From Lumbricus terrestris (taxonomy: Eukaryota > Annelida > Clitellata > Crassiclitellata > Lumbricidae), in the NCBI GenBank assembly GCA_949752735.1, contig OX457037.1, positions 1,192,001-1,256,000 on the forward strand: DNA of 64,000 nt. The letters run 5' to 3'. The translations under genes and the position numbers were made by a program. Of this stretch, positions 34,675-46,213 are shown piece after piece; positions within the stretch are counted from its first letter, which is position 1, and the number at the start of each line of letters is the position of its first letter. The notes beneath the pieces are model-generated. The model saw only the letters and a list, made by a program, of their open reading frames with translations, made no database searches and was not told where the DNA came from.

Positions 34675-35926
34675 GCATCACAGATAATATCTATCATATC
34701 TTATTTCCTTACAAATAGTACCTGTTTTACCTTGTCTTGATTGATTATAATAGCGTATTGTTCTTAGACTGCTACAGTAAGGGAACAGTAATAGTATAAA
34801 TTATATTGGGGAAAGATAAAAAAAATTGTGCGGTTTCATCTGTGTCCTATATAATTAATTTATTCTGCAAAATCACCAAAATTCTTAATGAGGTCTGATT
34901 TCCGAGAAATATTTCTTTTACTACCGTCATTGTTCATGGAGTTACTGGGTACAAGGAACTGTAGTAATATTAAAAAGTAGAAATCCATTTTTTTAGATGC
35001 GAATTTTTATCTCAAATTTAGGCTAAAATGTTTTCGAGCTGAGGCATTATTACACTGTCTCACAATTCAAATTGCATTTGGTCTTTGCATGGGTTTGAGC
35101 TATGTTGTAGTTTTCACGATTCACTTCCCTCAAAGTGAAATCTCTGGCATGTTGCCCCAGGAAGGTGTTCATCTGCCTCCAAGGGTGTACCAATGGGTGT
35201 TGTCTTGAGAGTGCTATACTTATACCCTTGAATTGGTTGGTCGTCTGAGATGTCCATGCGGCCACTGTAATTTCAGCTGGATCCATTGCTGAGCATGATG
35301 TAGAGATCTTGAGTCGCATATAGCTTACGTGTTTGACACCATTGCCTTTCATGCTCATTTATAATAGGTAGTTAATTTACAATAGCTAATAAAGGCAGTG
35401 TAATTTGAGTCCACTCTTGACAGCACTTTCTGTGTCAATTGTTTGACTCTGTGTTCATGTTTTCAGCTCTAAAAGTAAGCTTATACTTTTAATTGGATAA
35501 CTTCTATATTATGAAATAGACAACAATGTGAGTAGTCTTCATCAGGCACTCAATTATGATGCTCTCTTTGGAAGTTGTTTAAAAGCTGCTTTTTGACTCC
35601 TATGTGGTAATAAGTAATTTCTTTGATCTATAAAAATTATGATCTCAATAACTTCAACATCTATTTTAATTCATTTCTTTACAGCAACTCTTGATAAATC
35701 TTATCTGTGATGCGCTGTGTCATTCTGCTCTGATTACCACAATAAACGAAAATACATGTGTCATCAGTAGTTTTCTCTAGTTCAACTATTATTGAGGTCC
35801 TCCTTGTCCGTATTATATCAGAATTTGTGTTAAAGTTAAGCATGTAATAAAGAGCCTTTAGTGTAACAAAGAATCCCTGTAGATAGAAATCAGGACTATC
35901 AAAAGAACATGGCAATGTGTTGACTT
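34675..35926. other. Right remainder of the nested hAT-like elements; no gene recognised
   Basis: Weak frames on the minus strand (about 35050-35358 and 35679-35915) have no motif I know. A decayed transposon interior is the likely source. Confidence 0.35.
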
Positions 35927-36190
35927 TCTACTACAATAATCTTCATTTAATTACTCAATCTGATACACCGCAGAATGATTACAAGTACATGTTATACGAA
36001 ATACGGCCCACTATAGCACGACACGCAGATCGGTTTTACAGCAGCTTAACACTAATGGCCTAAGTGCTGGATCACTTCTGGTCGGCCAAGCCAGAAGCGG
36101 GAAGGGCTATCTTTATTTTTAGCAGAACCCGAGTCAAGCAACTCAACAGCATAGTGCCAATGGCAGCTAACAGAAATTTAAAGTAGATTT
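35927..36190 (-). mobile_element. 5'-truncated copy of the element 2 SINE family
   Basis: The reverse complement matches the body of the SINE at 56751-57113 (GCTGCCATTGGCA..., CTTGACTCGGGTTCTGCTAA, TTCTGCGGT). The tRNA-like head is missing, as usual for truncated retrocopies. Confidence 0.7.
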
Positions 36191-36734
36191 ATAGTAAAGG
36201 TTTATGGTCATCGATCTCAGGGACTCACGAGTCAAATACTATTGTGATGGTCAATTGTTCATAAAAATATATGACAAACCATTATCATCATTGTAGAAGT
36301 CAGACATACTTGTCAGTCGTGCTTGAGTAAAAGAATGTTGCATTTCTTTAAAAACTAGTCATAGGTCCAAAAATGTAGCTAAATTAGCATTATACTCAAA
36401 AAGACGATGAAATTTCGTAAAATCCAAAACTTCAAACACGTTGTGCTAGTCCTAAATATTTTTCTATCGGGATAATTTTTGGGCTACAACAGTCTTTTAC
36501 CAAGTGGCACCAAATGGGGGGTTGGGGAAAGAACAAAAATGAAGTTGAAAATTTGCCATTACAGATGCGACCACCCTAGCCCGTAGGTTATAGTTACAGC
36601 TGGCAAGCAGGAACGAACGGCAAGCAATTATTATGAAATTACTCATTCAAATCAATTTTAAAAATTATTATGTATTACTTGGCTAAGTTAATTTTAAAAA
36701 TTCCTCCATGTTTAATTCATCATTACATTTTCAT

Positions 36735-37161
36735 CAGCTGCTTGGCTTCCAGTCGAGTTCAGGACAAAATTTAAATTGGTCTGTTTAACCTACAAATCCC
36801 TCTTCACCGGAACACCGTCCTACCTTCAGTCACTGCTTAATCCTTACATTCCTTCTCGTTGCCTGCGATCATCAAGCATGGGTCTTTTAGCTGAACCTCG
36901 ATGCAGAATTGTTATGGACTCGCGTACATTCCATGCCTCTGCTCCCAAAGAATTGAATCTACTTCCACTCTCTCTTCGTTGCTCAAATTCACTCCCTACC
37001 TTCAAAAAACGACTCAAAACTCACTATTTCTCTTTGGGTTTCAAGCACATAGATCTCTAGCTGCATCTTCTTCTGGCGGCTGACTATCCGCGCCTCAGAT
37101 TCACACTTTGGTGCGACCTTACGCGCGTAAGAAATTTATGTAATAATAATAATAATAATAT
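36735..37161 (+). mobile_element. LINE 3' fragment with TAA tail
   Basis: The frame 36776-37060 encodes VCLTYKSLFTGTPSYLQSLL, APKELNLLPLSLRCSNSLP and FKKRLKTHYF, the C-terminal region of non-LTR retrotransposon ORF2. It ends in (TAA)n at about 37140-37160. No reverse transcriptase core is present. Confidence 0.65.
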
Positions 37162-37584
37162 TACGAGTTTGGACTTAAAACGTTAGGATTCGCACCAAGC
37201 CTACAGCGAAACTTTGCCAACTTTCATAGGCTACGAGCAGAGCAATTAGCCTATTGTCAATGACATAATTGAAGTCGAGCTGCGAAGATATAGTTACTTT
37301 ATTATAATAAACCACTATTGAAAAGTCGCCCTTCCCAAAGATAAAATATTTCATTAACAATATGTTCCTGCGATTTCAACCAGTTCATAAACAGTTCGAG
37401 TAAATAAATCTCAAGTGTGGGAGAACTTTGTCAAAATTTCGTCGACTAAAATTTCGTATTTATTAATGTTGCAGCATTCTGTCTAAGAAATTTCATGACC
37501 TCCGAAAATGCGGGCCCCTCGAAGCTGCGGCCCCGGGTGCTGCAGCACCCTTAGCACCTACCTTAATGCGGGCCTGAATATAGC

Positions 37585-38910
37585 CTAAGCTACATGAATA
37601 ATTATTTGTTAGGTTACAGGACAACTAGGTTATCCATGTGTATGGCAGTGATTCCTGAAGAAAGGGTATATATAGATGGAAGTGGTTGGAACTGTTGGAA
37701 ACTAGGTACACAAACCATTCTTCGGTGGAAATGTTTACGAGGACTTTCGAATTAAAAAATTTCTGTTTGTAGGCCTACTGGAAATGTTATGCGTTAAGAG
37801 GAAGCAAAGTCTCTCATGTCCCAATCCAAATCGATTGATGATTGATGATTCCAGGCGCTTCATGCGGGAAGCCTTTTGACAATTCACATGTGACTCAGCT
37901 CACTTTCGTTCCGGGTTCACGCAAACTTTTTTAGAGAAACTGATATAATACACAGTTTTGGTAACAAATAGGAAACTCATCATCACCATAGAAAAACAGA
38001 GTTGGTGATGTGTGTCTAAGTCTCAACTCCCACAATCATCTACAGTACACGCCATTTGATGAGTTAAATTCTCCCCCTAAATGAATTCCATTTAAAAATA
38101 TTTATCTCCATAAACAAATGCTGTCTTTCAGTATAAAATATCGCTCCCACGAATCCTTGTTACTCTAGTGTGCAGTAATGTATCCTACTTTTATACCTGA
38201 AGTTCAGATTCACAAATTGCTTTTAGATCACAAATTGCAATACAGGATTCTCTAGGGCAAATCCCAGGATTCATGGAGGCAAACCATTGCAAAGGATAGG
38301 CGGCAGACCACTTCGTATTAGGACGCAAATTTCTCAGCAATGATACAAAATTGTTTAAAACCAGCCTAGGGATTTTGAGTTGAGTGACATACAAAACTAT
38401 CAACTTAACTATATTTTGCGGCCGCCGACCAGATCTCTTGAAAATAGCCTCTGAATTTGATGAATTTAGCATGGTTTTACATATAAACAAGCGCTCGCAT
38501 CCCTGACAGGAAGTCACGTGTGATTCGCCGTCGGCTATGGACTAATAGCCGAAGCTTTAGCTATCCAGTAACTATATAGTACATATCAATGGGGCAACCA
38601 AACATTCGTTAATCATTCGAGAATTACGTAGCGCCCTCTTCAAGAAAACCACTCAAAGCCGCTTGCGTCTCCAACGTGACCACAAACACAATGTGATCTT
38701 CAGCTAAATATCTAGCACAATTTCCGTGATGGAAACCATAGAAATAGCCTAAATCTTTTTAACTGCCATCTGCAAGCTTTCAGAAAGAGTATTTAATGCA
38801 TGACAGAACCATGAATGCACTAAAACAAGCGTCACAACCAGAATCCTTAACACTATCATCAAAAATCAAATTCGAAAATGAAGAAAATTGACCAGAGAAC
38901 AGTTACTTAC
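37585..38910. other. Intron, partly paralogous to 46850-48217
   Basis: Matching stretches such as CAGTCTTTCAGTATAAAATA-like sequence and GAGCAGTAATGTATCC-like sequence tie this intron to that of module 1. The minus-strand frame 38191-38517 has no recognisable domain and I do not call it a gene. Confidence 0.5.
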
Positions 38911-39225
38911 GAACGACGAGTAACTTGGCTCCTGTCCTGTTGGCATTATTTTCACATTGTCCGATGTAGATTCCAGCTGTTGATATCGGATTTCCATTTG
39001 TCGTCGCATCCTTGATAATAAGACCGGTCTGGTTAACGTCGTAGAGAGCAAGCAACGAGGGATCCCTAATATCACCGTAGTCGATGATCTGGTAACTACC
39101 GAACTCATCTGTTGTTGGAATAACCTGCCATGATACGTTTTGAGGGTCAACGTACAGATGCATTATTGTATTCGGCTGTCCCTCTCTCACGGCTATATTC
39201 CTCAGATTCTGCACACACTGTGGAC
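38911..39225 (-). CDS. Ig-like domain exon, Ig-2 type (module 2)
   Basis: This exon encodes 105 residues with the landmarks GPQCVQNL, PQNVSWQV, LLALYDVNQTG and AGIYIGQC. Acceptor and donor (GTAAGT) are intact. It differs from the module 1 copy mainly in the central loop (residues about 40-60). Its downstream intron has swollen to about 16 kb because the nested transposons at 23550-37576 lie in it. Confidence 0.88.
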
Positions 39226-39552
39226 CTGAAAACAACAACTCCTCCTCGCACCAATGTTCTTCACATTCTATAATTTTACACTCGGTCTATGTTTTGGTAG
39301 AATCTCGTTTTTGTATTTATGATATTTTTCTCCTTTCATATAATATTAGCGACCATTTATATCACGGGGTTTCGCGGCAATATCGCTGCAAAGGTGCCCC
39401 ATTTAAGCCTAAGGACATCCTGAAAACAGTATAAAAAGGGCTGATATTATTTTCTTTGCAGAAAATTTCAACGGCTGTTTAAAACAAATTATCCAAGGAC
39501 TGAGAAGAGGTTGCAGTAGAAACTTCTAAACACCTTGCAACCGCAAAACGCC
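39226..39552. other. Intron, nothing recognised
   Basis: AT-rich, homologous in parts to 48533-48850 (ATTTCAATAACC/AAATTTCAACGGC regions); no coding sequence. Confidence 0.4.
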
Positions 39553-39745
39553 AATGCAGACGAAGGGTTGCAGGTTTGAATCCACCTCAAGTCGCCGCGT
39601 AGGGACCATGGGCAAGTCATTCACTCGCAATTGCTCAGCGTTTCAGCGTGAAACTCCAATGCAGTGTCCGCTCTGCAGTCGGGAGCGCCTCTGAGTAGAG
39701 AGCTTGAAGGGGCGCTATAACAAGTGCACATACAAACAATGATAA
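39553..39745 (+). mobile_element. tRNA-derived SINE, best copy of its family
   Basis: GGTTGCAGGTTTGAATCC resembles a B box. The body runs through GCCGCGTAGGGACCATGGGC, CAGTGTCCGCTCTGCAGTCG and GAGCGCCTCTGAGTAGAGAG to GGGGCGCTATAACAAGTGC. Related pieces lie at 17262, 14185 and 31588. Confidence 0.6.
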
Positions 39746-41426
39746 ATTGTGCGAGTCCAAAAGAGGAAACTCGGCCTCCGATCAATGTACCACACAGTAT
39801 GTGATCATAATATTATGCTATTCGTTTGTTTTCGTTGTGTAACTGCAACACACGTTTGATAACCATTTCAATTAACTGCGCTCAAATGAACTTGGGGCTT
39901 TTGGATGAAAATTTAATATTCGAAATCTCCGAGAATTAAAACTAGCTAGCTCGATTGTCTCCAAATTGAAGGCCTACTGGCCCTACTGTAACATTATGCA
40001 TGCAGCATTGTAGCTATCTTTAATGGTAATGCTCATATGTAATGAAACAGCATATGTAGGTGCATACTTATGTCTATTCATAAACTATTGAAAGCCTACT
40101 ATATTCTTTTCACCAGGTGCTTTCTTGAAGACATTCACTGCGAAAGTCAGCTCCATCGGTGAAACTAACGTTGGCTACTCCCCCCCAATCTTTCCGTCGA
40201 CCTGAGCTCTCTGCCCGGGAGCCAGTCTCTAGTAAAACGTTTCGACGTCTTATCTTGGACTCTGCGCCAGAGACTTGTACCCGCTGACTACGTTCATCTC
40301 TTCGGGAGGGCATCATTCTTGTATCTCAGAAACGGTCGATTCTTATCTTAGTGCCTAAGTGTGAGAGTTCTGACATGGCTAACCAAAATAACCTTAAGCC
40401 GTTAGCTAATGCAATATTATTTCTATCTTAAATTATTAAGAAAGTTGCAGCTGCGCAACTCACCCTTTACTTTGATAGGAATAAAGAAATAGCCTCCTAC
40501 CAACATTCCATTCAAGTATACGGAAAGATCAATCTACGAAGATGCTAATATTACGCCCTTGCACATACATTTATGTGGTCACTGACAAGTCAGAATTCAC
40601 CCTCTCAACACTGTTTGATGCAAGTCCTGCATTTAATAAAGTGGACCCCGATATAGAAGCGGCTTTCTACTTTCTACGACCTTTCTTGCAACATCCCTGC
40701 ACGGTTTGCCTCGCTCTTCAGGACCGTTCTTACATTGTGACTATTGGATCTCCGAGGTCACCTGGGCTTACCACAAGCTTAGATTCTGAGACCTCGGTTG
40801 TACATTATAAAAATAGCCTACTGCACACTTTGAACCGTCCTTGGGGCTGGTGCGATTGGGGTTAAAGCAATAGACCGGGTCAATCGGGTCACCATCTACG
40901 AATAAACCCTATCAGGACCCAGTATAAATTATGTGGCTTGGCACTCGTCAACAACTTGCGAAGCTAAACCTAAAGGTTTGAAATCTTGAGTTCCCAAGGT
41001 TATGGAAGCCCTGTGTTATCTAACCTTTTGCGGCCAAACCTTTACAAGACCCAGTAGAATGGATCTGATTTGAGACATTCCAGCAGCTGGCAAAATCGAC
41101 ATAGAAACCTTGGCATTAGCCTTTCCATTGGTCACTTTCTCAACTTTTGTGAGTGACCAATGACCACGGCATCACTGTGGACCAAGAGCCAACTACAACT
41201 CTCTGGCAGCCTGACAAAAATATTTATTTGACATAGTCTGGAAGAACTTACACACAACATAGTGATCGGCAGCAACAAGATGACATCATGTCATAGTATA
41301 ATATCATCGTCAAAAGAAAACTGGAAAAGCTTGCGATGTTATGCATAATTATAGTTCCTATGTATTTACAAATTCGGAAAGAGCAGAAAAAGGCTAACGA
41401 ACGCTCAAGATGATGAATTAACTCAC
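39746..41426. other. Intron between module 1 mucin and module 2 Ig-2; unassigned
   Basis: Two weak frames (40110-40316 minus and 40542-40865 plus) show no known motif and no splice continuity with the host gene. Unidentified transposon debris is possible. Confidence 0.35.
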
Positions 41427-44400
41427 CCATTGTTGTTGGTATCAGAGTCGACTCAATCGTAGTAGTTGTAGAGAGATGAGTGGTTGCCGTCGTCGTTGGA
41501 ATAATCGTTGTAAAGGGTGGCGCTGTAGTTGTTGTCGCTGGAGTTGTAGTTGTTGTTGTTGGCGCGGTTGTAGTTGTTGTCGCTGGGGTGGTTGTTGTCG
41601 CTGCAGTTGTAGTTGTTGTCGTTGGGGTGGTAGTTGTTGGTGCGGTTGTAGATGTTGTCGCTGCGGTGGTGGTTGTCGGCGTAGTTGTAGTTGTTGTAGC
41701 TGCGGTGGTAGTTGTCGGCGTAGTTGTAGTTGTTGTAGCTGCGGTGGTAGTTGTCGGTGCAGTTGTGGTTGTTGTAGCTGCGGTGGTAGTTGCCGGCGTA
41801 GTTGTAGTTGTTGTAGCTGCGGTGGTGGTTGTCGGCGTAGTTGTAGTTGTTGTAGCTGCGGTGGTAGTTGTTGGTGCGGTTGTAGTCGTTGTCGCTGCGG
41901 TGGTAGTTGTCGGCGCAGTTGTAGTCGTTGTCGCTGCGGTGGTAGTTGTCGGCGTAGTTGTAGTTGTTGTCGCTGCGGTGGTAGTTGTCGGTGCAGTTGT
42001 GGTTGTTGTAGCTGCGGTGGTAGTTGCCGGCGTAGTTGTAGTTGTTGTAGCTGCGGTGGTGGTTGTCGGCGTAGTTGTAGTTGTTGTAGCTGCGGTGGTA
42101 GTTGTTGGTGCGGTTGTAGTCGTTGTCGCTGCGGTGGTAGTTGTCGGCGCAGTTGTAGTCGTTGTCGCTGCGGTGGTAGTTGTCGGCGTAGTTGTAGTTG
42201 TTGTCGCTGCGGTGGTAGTTGTTGGTGCGGTTGTAGTCGTTGTCGCTGCGGTGGTAGTTGTCGGCGTAGTTGTAGTCGTTGTCGCTGCGGTGGTAGTTGT
42301 CGGCGAAGTTGTAGTTGTTGTAGCTGCGGTGGTAGTCGTCGGGATGGTTGTAGTTGTTGTCTCTGGGGTAGTAGTTGTCGGTGCGGTTGTAGTTGTTGTC
42401 GCTGTGGTTGTAGTTGTCGGCGTAGTTGTAGTTGTTGTCGCTGGGGTGGTAGTTGTCTGTGCGGTTGTAGTTGTTGTCGTTGGGGTGGTAGTTGTCGGCG
42501 TAGTTGTAGTCGTTGTCGCTGCGGTGGTAGTTGTCGGCGTAGTTGTAGTTGTTGTAGCTGCGGTGGTAGTTGTCGGCGTAGTTGAAGTTGTTGTAGCTGC
42601 GGTGGTAGTTGTCGGCGTAGTTGTAGTTGTTGTCGCTGCGGTGGTAGTTGTCGGTGCAGTTGTGGTTGTTGTCGCTGCGGTGGTAGTTGTCGGTGCAGTT
42701 GTAGTTGTTGTAGCTGCGGTGGTAGTTGTCGGTGCAGTTGTGGTTGTTGTCGCTGCGGTGGTAGTTGTCGGCGTAGTTGTAGTTGTTGTCGCTGCGGTGG
42801 TTGTTGTCGGCGTAGTTGTAGTTGTTGTCGCTGCGGTGGTAGTTGTCGGCGTAGTTGTAGTTGTTGTAGCTGCGGTGGTAGTTGTCGGTGCAGTTGTGGT
42901 TGTTGTCGCTGCGGTGGTAGTTGTCGGTGCAGTTGTAGTCGTTGTCGCTGCGGTGGTAGTTGTCGGCGAAGTTGTAGTTGTTGTAGCTGCGGTGGTAGTT
43001 GTCGGCGCAGTTGTAGTTGTTGTAGCTGCGGTGGTAGTTGTCGGCGTAGTTGTAGTTGTTGTCGCTGCGGTGGTAGTTGTCGGCGTAGTTGTAGTTGTTG
43101 TAGCTGCTGTGGTAGTTGTCGGTGCAGTTGTAGATGTTGTCGCTGCGGTGGTAGTTGTCGGCGTAGTTGTAGTTGTTGTAGCTGCGGTGGTAGTTGACGG
43201 CGCAGTTGTGGTTGTTGTCGCTGCGGTGGTGGTTGTCGGTGCAGTTGTAGTTGTTGTAGCTGCGGTGGTAGTTGTTGTCTCTGGGGTGGTAGTTGTGGGC
43301 GTAGTTGTAGTCGTTGTCGCTGCGGTGGTAGTTGTCGGCGTAGTTGTAGTTGTTGTAGCTGCGGTGGTAGTTGTCGGCGTAGTTGAAGTTGTTGTAGCTG
43401 CGGTGGTAGTTGTCGGCGTAGTTGTAGTTGTTGTCGCTGCGGTGGTAGTTGTCGGTGCAGTTGTGGTTGTTGTCGCTGCGGTGGTAGTTGTCGGTGCAGT
43501 TGTAGTTGTTGTAGCTGCGGTGGTAGTTGTCGGTGCAGTTGTGGTTGTTGTCGCTGCGGTGGTAGTTGTCGGCGTAGTTGTAGTTGTTGTCGCTGCGGTG
43601 GTAGTTGTCGGCGTAGTTGTAGTTGTTGTCGCTGCGGTGGTAGTTGTCGGCGTAGTTGTAGTTGTTGTAGCTGCGGTGGTAGTTGTCGGTGCAGTTGTGG
43701 TTGTTGTCGCTGCGGTGGTAGTTGTCGGTGCAGTTGTAGTCGTTGTCGCTGCGGTGGTAGCTGTGGGCGAAGTTGTAGTTGTTGTAGCTGCGGTGGTAGT
43801 TGTCGGCGCAGTTGTAGTTGTTGTAGCTGCGGTGGTAGTTGTCGGCGTAGTTGTAGTTGTTGTCGCTGCGGTGGTAGTTGTCGGCGTAGTTGTAGTTGTT
43901 GTAGCTGCGGTGGGAGTTGTCGGTGCAGTTGTAGATGTTGTCGCTGCGGTGGTAGTTGTCGGCGTAGTAGTAGTTGTTGTCGCTGCGGTGGTAGTTGTCG
44001 GCGTAGTTGTAGTTGTTGTAGCTGCGGTGGTAGTTGTCGGTGCAGTCGTAGTTGTTGTAGCTGCGGTGGTAGTTGTCGGTGCAGTTGTAGTTGTTGTAGC
44101 TGCGGTGGTAGTTGTTGTCTCTGGAGTGGTAGTTGTGGGCGTAGTTGAAGTTGTTGTCGCTGCGGTGGTAGTTGTCGGTGCAGTTGTAGTTGTTGTAGCT
44201 GCGGTGGTAGTTGTCGGTGCAGTCGTAGTTGTTGTAGCTGCGGTGGTAGTTGTCGGTGCAGTTGTAGTTGTTGTAGCTGCGGTGGTAGTTGTTGTCTCTG
44301 GGGTGGTAGTTGTCGGTGCAGTCGTAGTTGTTGTCGCTGCGGTGGTAGTTGTCGGCGTAGTTGTAGTTGTTGTAGCTGCGGTGGTAGTTGTCGGTGCAGT

Positions 44401-45056
44401 TGTAGTCGTTGTCGCTGCGGTGGTAGTTGTTGTCTCTGGGGTGGTAGTCGTCGGTGCAGTTGTAGTTGTTGTCTCTGGGGTGGTAGTTGTCTGTGCGGTT
44501 GTAGTTGTTGTCGTTGGGGTTGTAGTTGTCGGCGTAGTTGTAGATGTTGTCGCTGCGGTGGTAGTTCTTGGTGCAGTTGTAGTCGTTGTCGCTGCGGTGG
44601 TAGTTGTCGGCGAAGTTGTAGTTGTTGTAGCTGCGGTGGTAGTTGTCGGCGAAGTTGTAGTTGTTGTAGCTGCGGTGGTAGTTGTCGGTGCAGTTGTAGT
44701 CGTTGTCGCTGCGGTGGTAGTTGTCGGCGAAGTTGTAGTTGTTGTCGCTGCGGTGGTAGTTGTCGGCGTAGTTGTAGTTGTTGTAGCTGCGGTGGTAGTT
44801 GTCGGTGCAGTTGTAGTTGTTGTCGCTGGGGTGGTAGTTGTTGTCTCTGGGGTGGTAGTTGTGGGCGTAGTTGTAGATGTTGTCGCTGGTGTTGTAGTTG
44901 TTGTCTCTGGGGTGGTAGTTGTTGGTGCGGTTGTAGTTGTTGTCGCTGGGGTGGAAGTCGTCGGTTTAGTAGTAGTTGTTGGTTGGAAACTTGTCGTTGT
45001 GGGTTGGGTAGTTGTTGTTGTCGTTGTTGTTTGGATCGTGGTTGTGATGGGACACG
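41427..45056 (-). CDS. Giant mucin-like Thr/Pro repeat exon (module 1)
   Basis: This single exon of 3,630 nt (1,210 codons) starts after TTTTTCAG with Cys-Pro-Ile-Thr-Thr-Thr and ends at ATGG before GTGAGT. The body is a 39-bp (13-residue) tandem repeat, essentially Thr runs broken by Ala-Ala and Pro, with variant units carrying Glu or Ser. Such Thr/Pro density is typical of mucin domains with dense O-glycans. The coding strand is C/A-rich and its complement G/T-rich, so other frames are also open; the Thr frame is chosen because both splice ends and the length agree with it. Non-repetitive caps occur at both ends. Confidence 0.8.
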
Positions 45057-45590
45057 CTGAAAAATGAAATTCCGATGTGAGCTAAGATTTATGTTTGATT
45101 AGAATAATAATCATTTGGGTGAATGCGGTTTGTTCACAGGATGTGAAATGAAAAAAATTACTGTCTCTTTTGAATGAGCTCAAATTGAATTTCAGTCGAT
45201 TTCTAACAAACACAGAATATTTTGAATTGTAGAAGCATTTAAAATGAGTTTGAGCCATACTTAAAAAATACCTTTACTTCAAGAATAGAGTGCAGAAGCA
45301 TCCCAATTTAATTATTCCTGCAGATATAAGTTGATTGAGTGTTCTAACTTAAGCTCATTAGCTTTTCACGTCAAACGTAACACTGGTGCAATTGGTTCGA
45401 CGTCTATGCGAGTTAATGGCTGACAGACGGATGGGTAGAATCATGATTTGCTGCTACATGACATGTCAGTTGTGTTTTTCCGTCGGCAATCGTTCTTCAT
45501 AACTTTATTCCACTAATCTATCAACTCTGAAATAAGATACCAGTTTCAATGGTTTCGTTCTCTTTGTTTGCTCGGTTGCGTGGCTGAAAC
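45057..45590. other. Intron, paralogous to 21935-22440
   Basis: Non-coding; duplicated with module 2. Confidence 0.55.
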
Positions 45591-45886
45591 CATAAGCGGA
45601 GACCTGGGCCGAGAATTGGGGGAGGGGACGGAAAGACGCGAGATTTTCCGAGAAATTTCTGACGACCGGCCGGCGAAATCTCGAAAAAAAAATTGTATTT
45701 TCGCCGCCAAAAAAGTTGATGACCTTTTTTTTTCATCCGGTCAAATCTCGACGAAATTTTATATTTTCGCCGCCAAAAAAGTCTTAACGCTCAAACATTA
45801 GGGGGGACAAATGCATGGGCCGTCCCCCCAACACTTTTATTGGGGGGACCGTCCGTCCCCCTGCCCCCCCTAGGTCTCCGCCCATG
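45591..45886. mobile_element. hAT-like MITE beside a splice donor
   Basis: A 296-bp element has inverted ends CATAAGCGGAGACCT and CATGGGCGGAGACCT and exact GCTGAAAC copies at 45583-45590 and 45887-45894. It contains C/G homopolymer runs near the right end and two copies of ATATTTTCGCCGCCAAAAAA-like sequence. Confidence 0.78.
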
Positions 45887-45898
45887 GCTGAAACTAAC

Positions 45899-46213
45899 CT
45901 TCTATAGAGCAGGATTCGTTGAAGTCTGGCGCATTCGTTGCGATGTATGGGAATTGGATGTCAGTTGGTGCGGCAAAAGTCAGTTCGCATGTATAGACGT
46001 CAGGATCGCCACCGTTGGTTGTAATGGTTGATTCTGCATAGAACACCGGATCAACCCTTCTCCTCGAAAGCGTAGATGATGACAAGAAGACTCCATTGCG
46101 TTTCCAGGTAACAATCGCATAGATCGGATGCAAAGTACCGTCTCCGTAAGTGACGTTGCACGATACATTGGAGGCATAACTGAGAGGAGTACAGGAGCAG
46201 AGTGGACCTGACC
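45899..46213 (-). CDS. Ig-like domain exon, Ig-1 type (module 1)
   Basis: This exon encodes 105 residues, with NVSCNVTYGD (first Cys), IVTWKRNGVFL (core Trp) and DVYTCELTF (closing Cys), then the tail NAPDFNESCS. Two extra cysteines sit near the N terminus (CSC) and one at the C terminus. A 296-bp hAT-like MITE lies directly beyond the donor, and its target duplication supplies intron positions from +5 on. It is most like 22461-22775. Confidence 0.88.

Larger units (their letters stand above)
23752..36578. mobile_element. Middle TIR element (TAGGGTGGTCG ends), split by element 1
   Basis: TAGGGTGGTCG at 23752 faces CGACCACCCTA at 36568-36578. The flanks are ACCCGTAG (23744-23751) and GCCCGTAG (36579-36586), an 8-bp duplication with one change. 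Removing the inserted polymerase element leaves about 2.4 kb, close to the 2,295-bp TAGGGTGTCCC element at 57306. The left end with its flank is duplicated in tandem (135-bp period, second copy about 23879-24000). Without a transposase, hAT versus P superfamily is open. Confidence 0.55.
23550..37576. mobile_element. Outer hAT-like element containing nested insertions
   Basis: The left end CAGGGCCGCATTAAGG and the right end (reverse complement CAGGCCCGCATTAAGG) are flanked by exact 8-bp copies AATATAGC at 23542-23549 and 37577-37584. The 8-bp duplication and CAGG start fit hAT. The 14 kb is mainly other elements: the TIR pair at 23752/36578 and the polymerase element 24239-34668. No transposase gene was found, so it is non-autonomous or gutted. 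Confidence 0.75.

Noticed and set aside
38191..38517. Minus-strand 108-codon gene
   Set aside because: No motif or splice link; the paralogous intron at 46850-47100 does not keep the frame open.
41476..45067. Plus-strand Val-rich (1,195 codons) and Cys/Arg/Ser-rich (369 codons) frames
   Set aside because: Opposite-strand readings of the module 1 mucin array.
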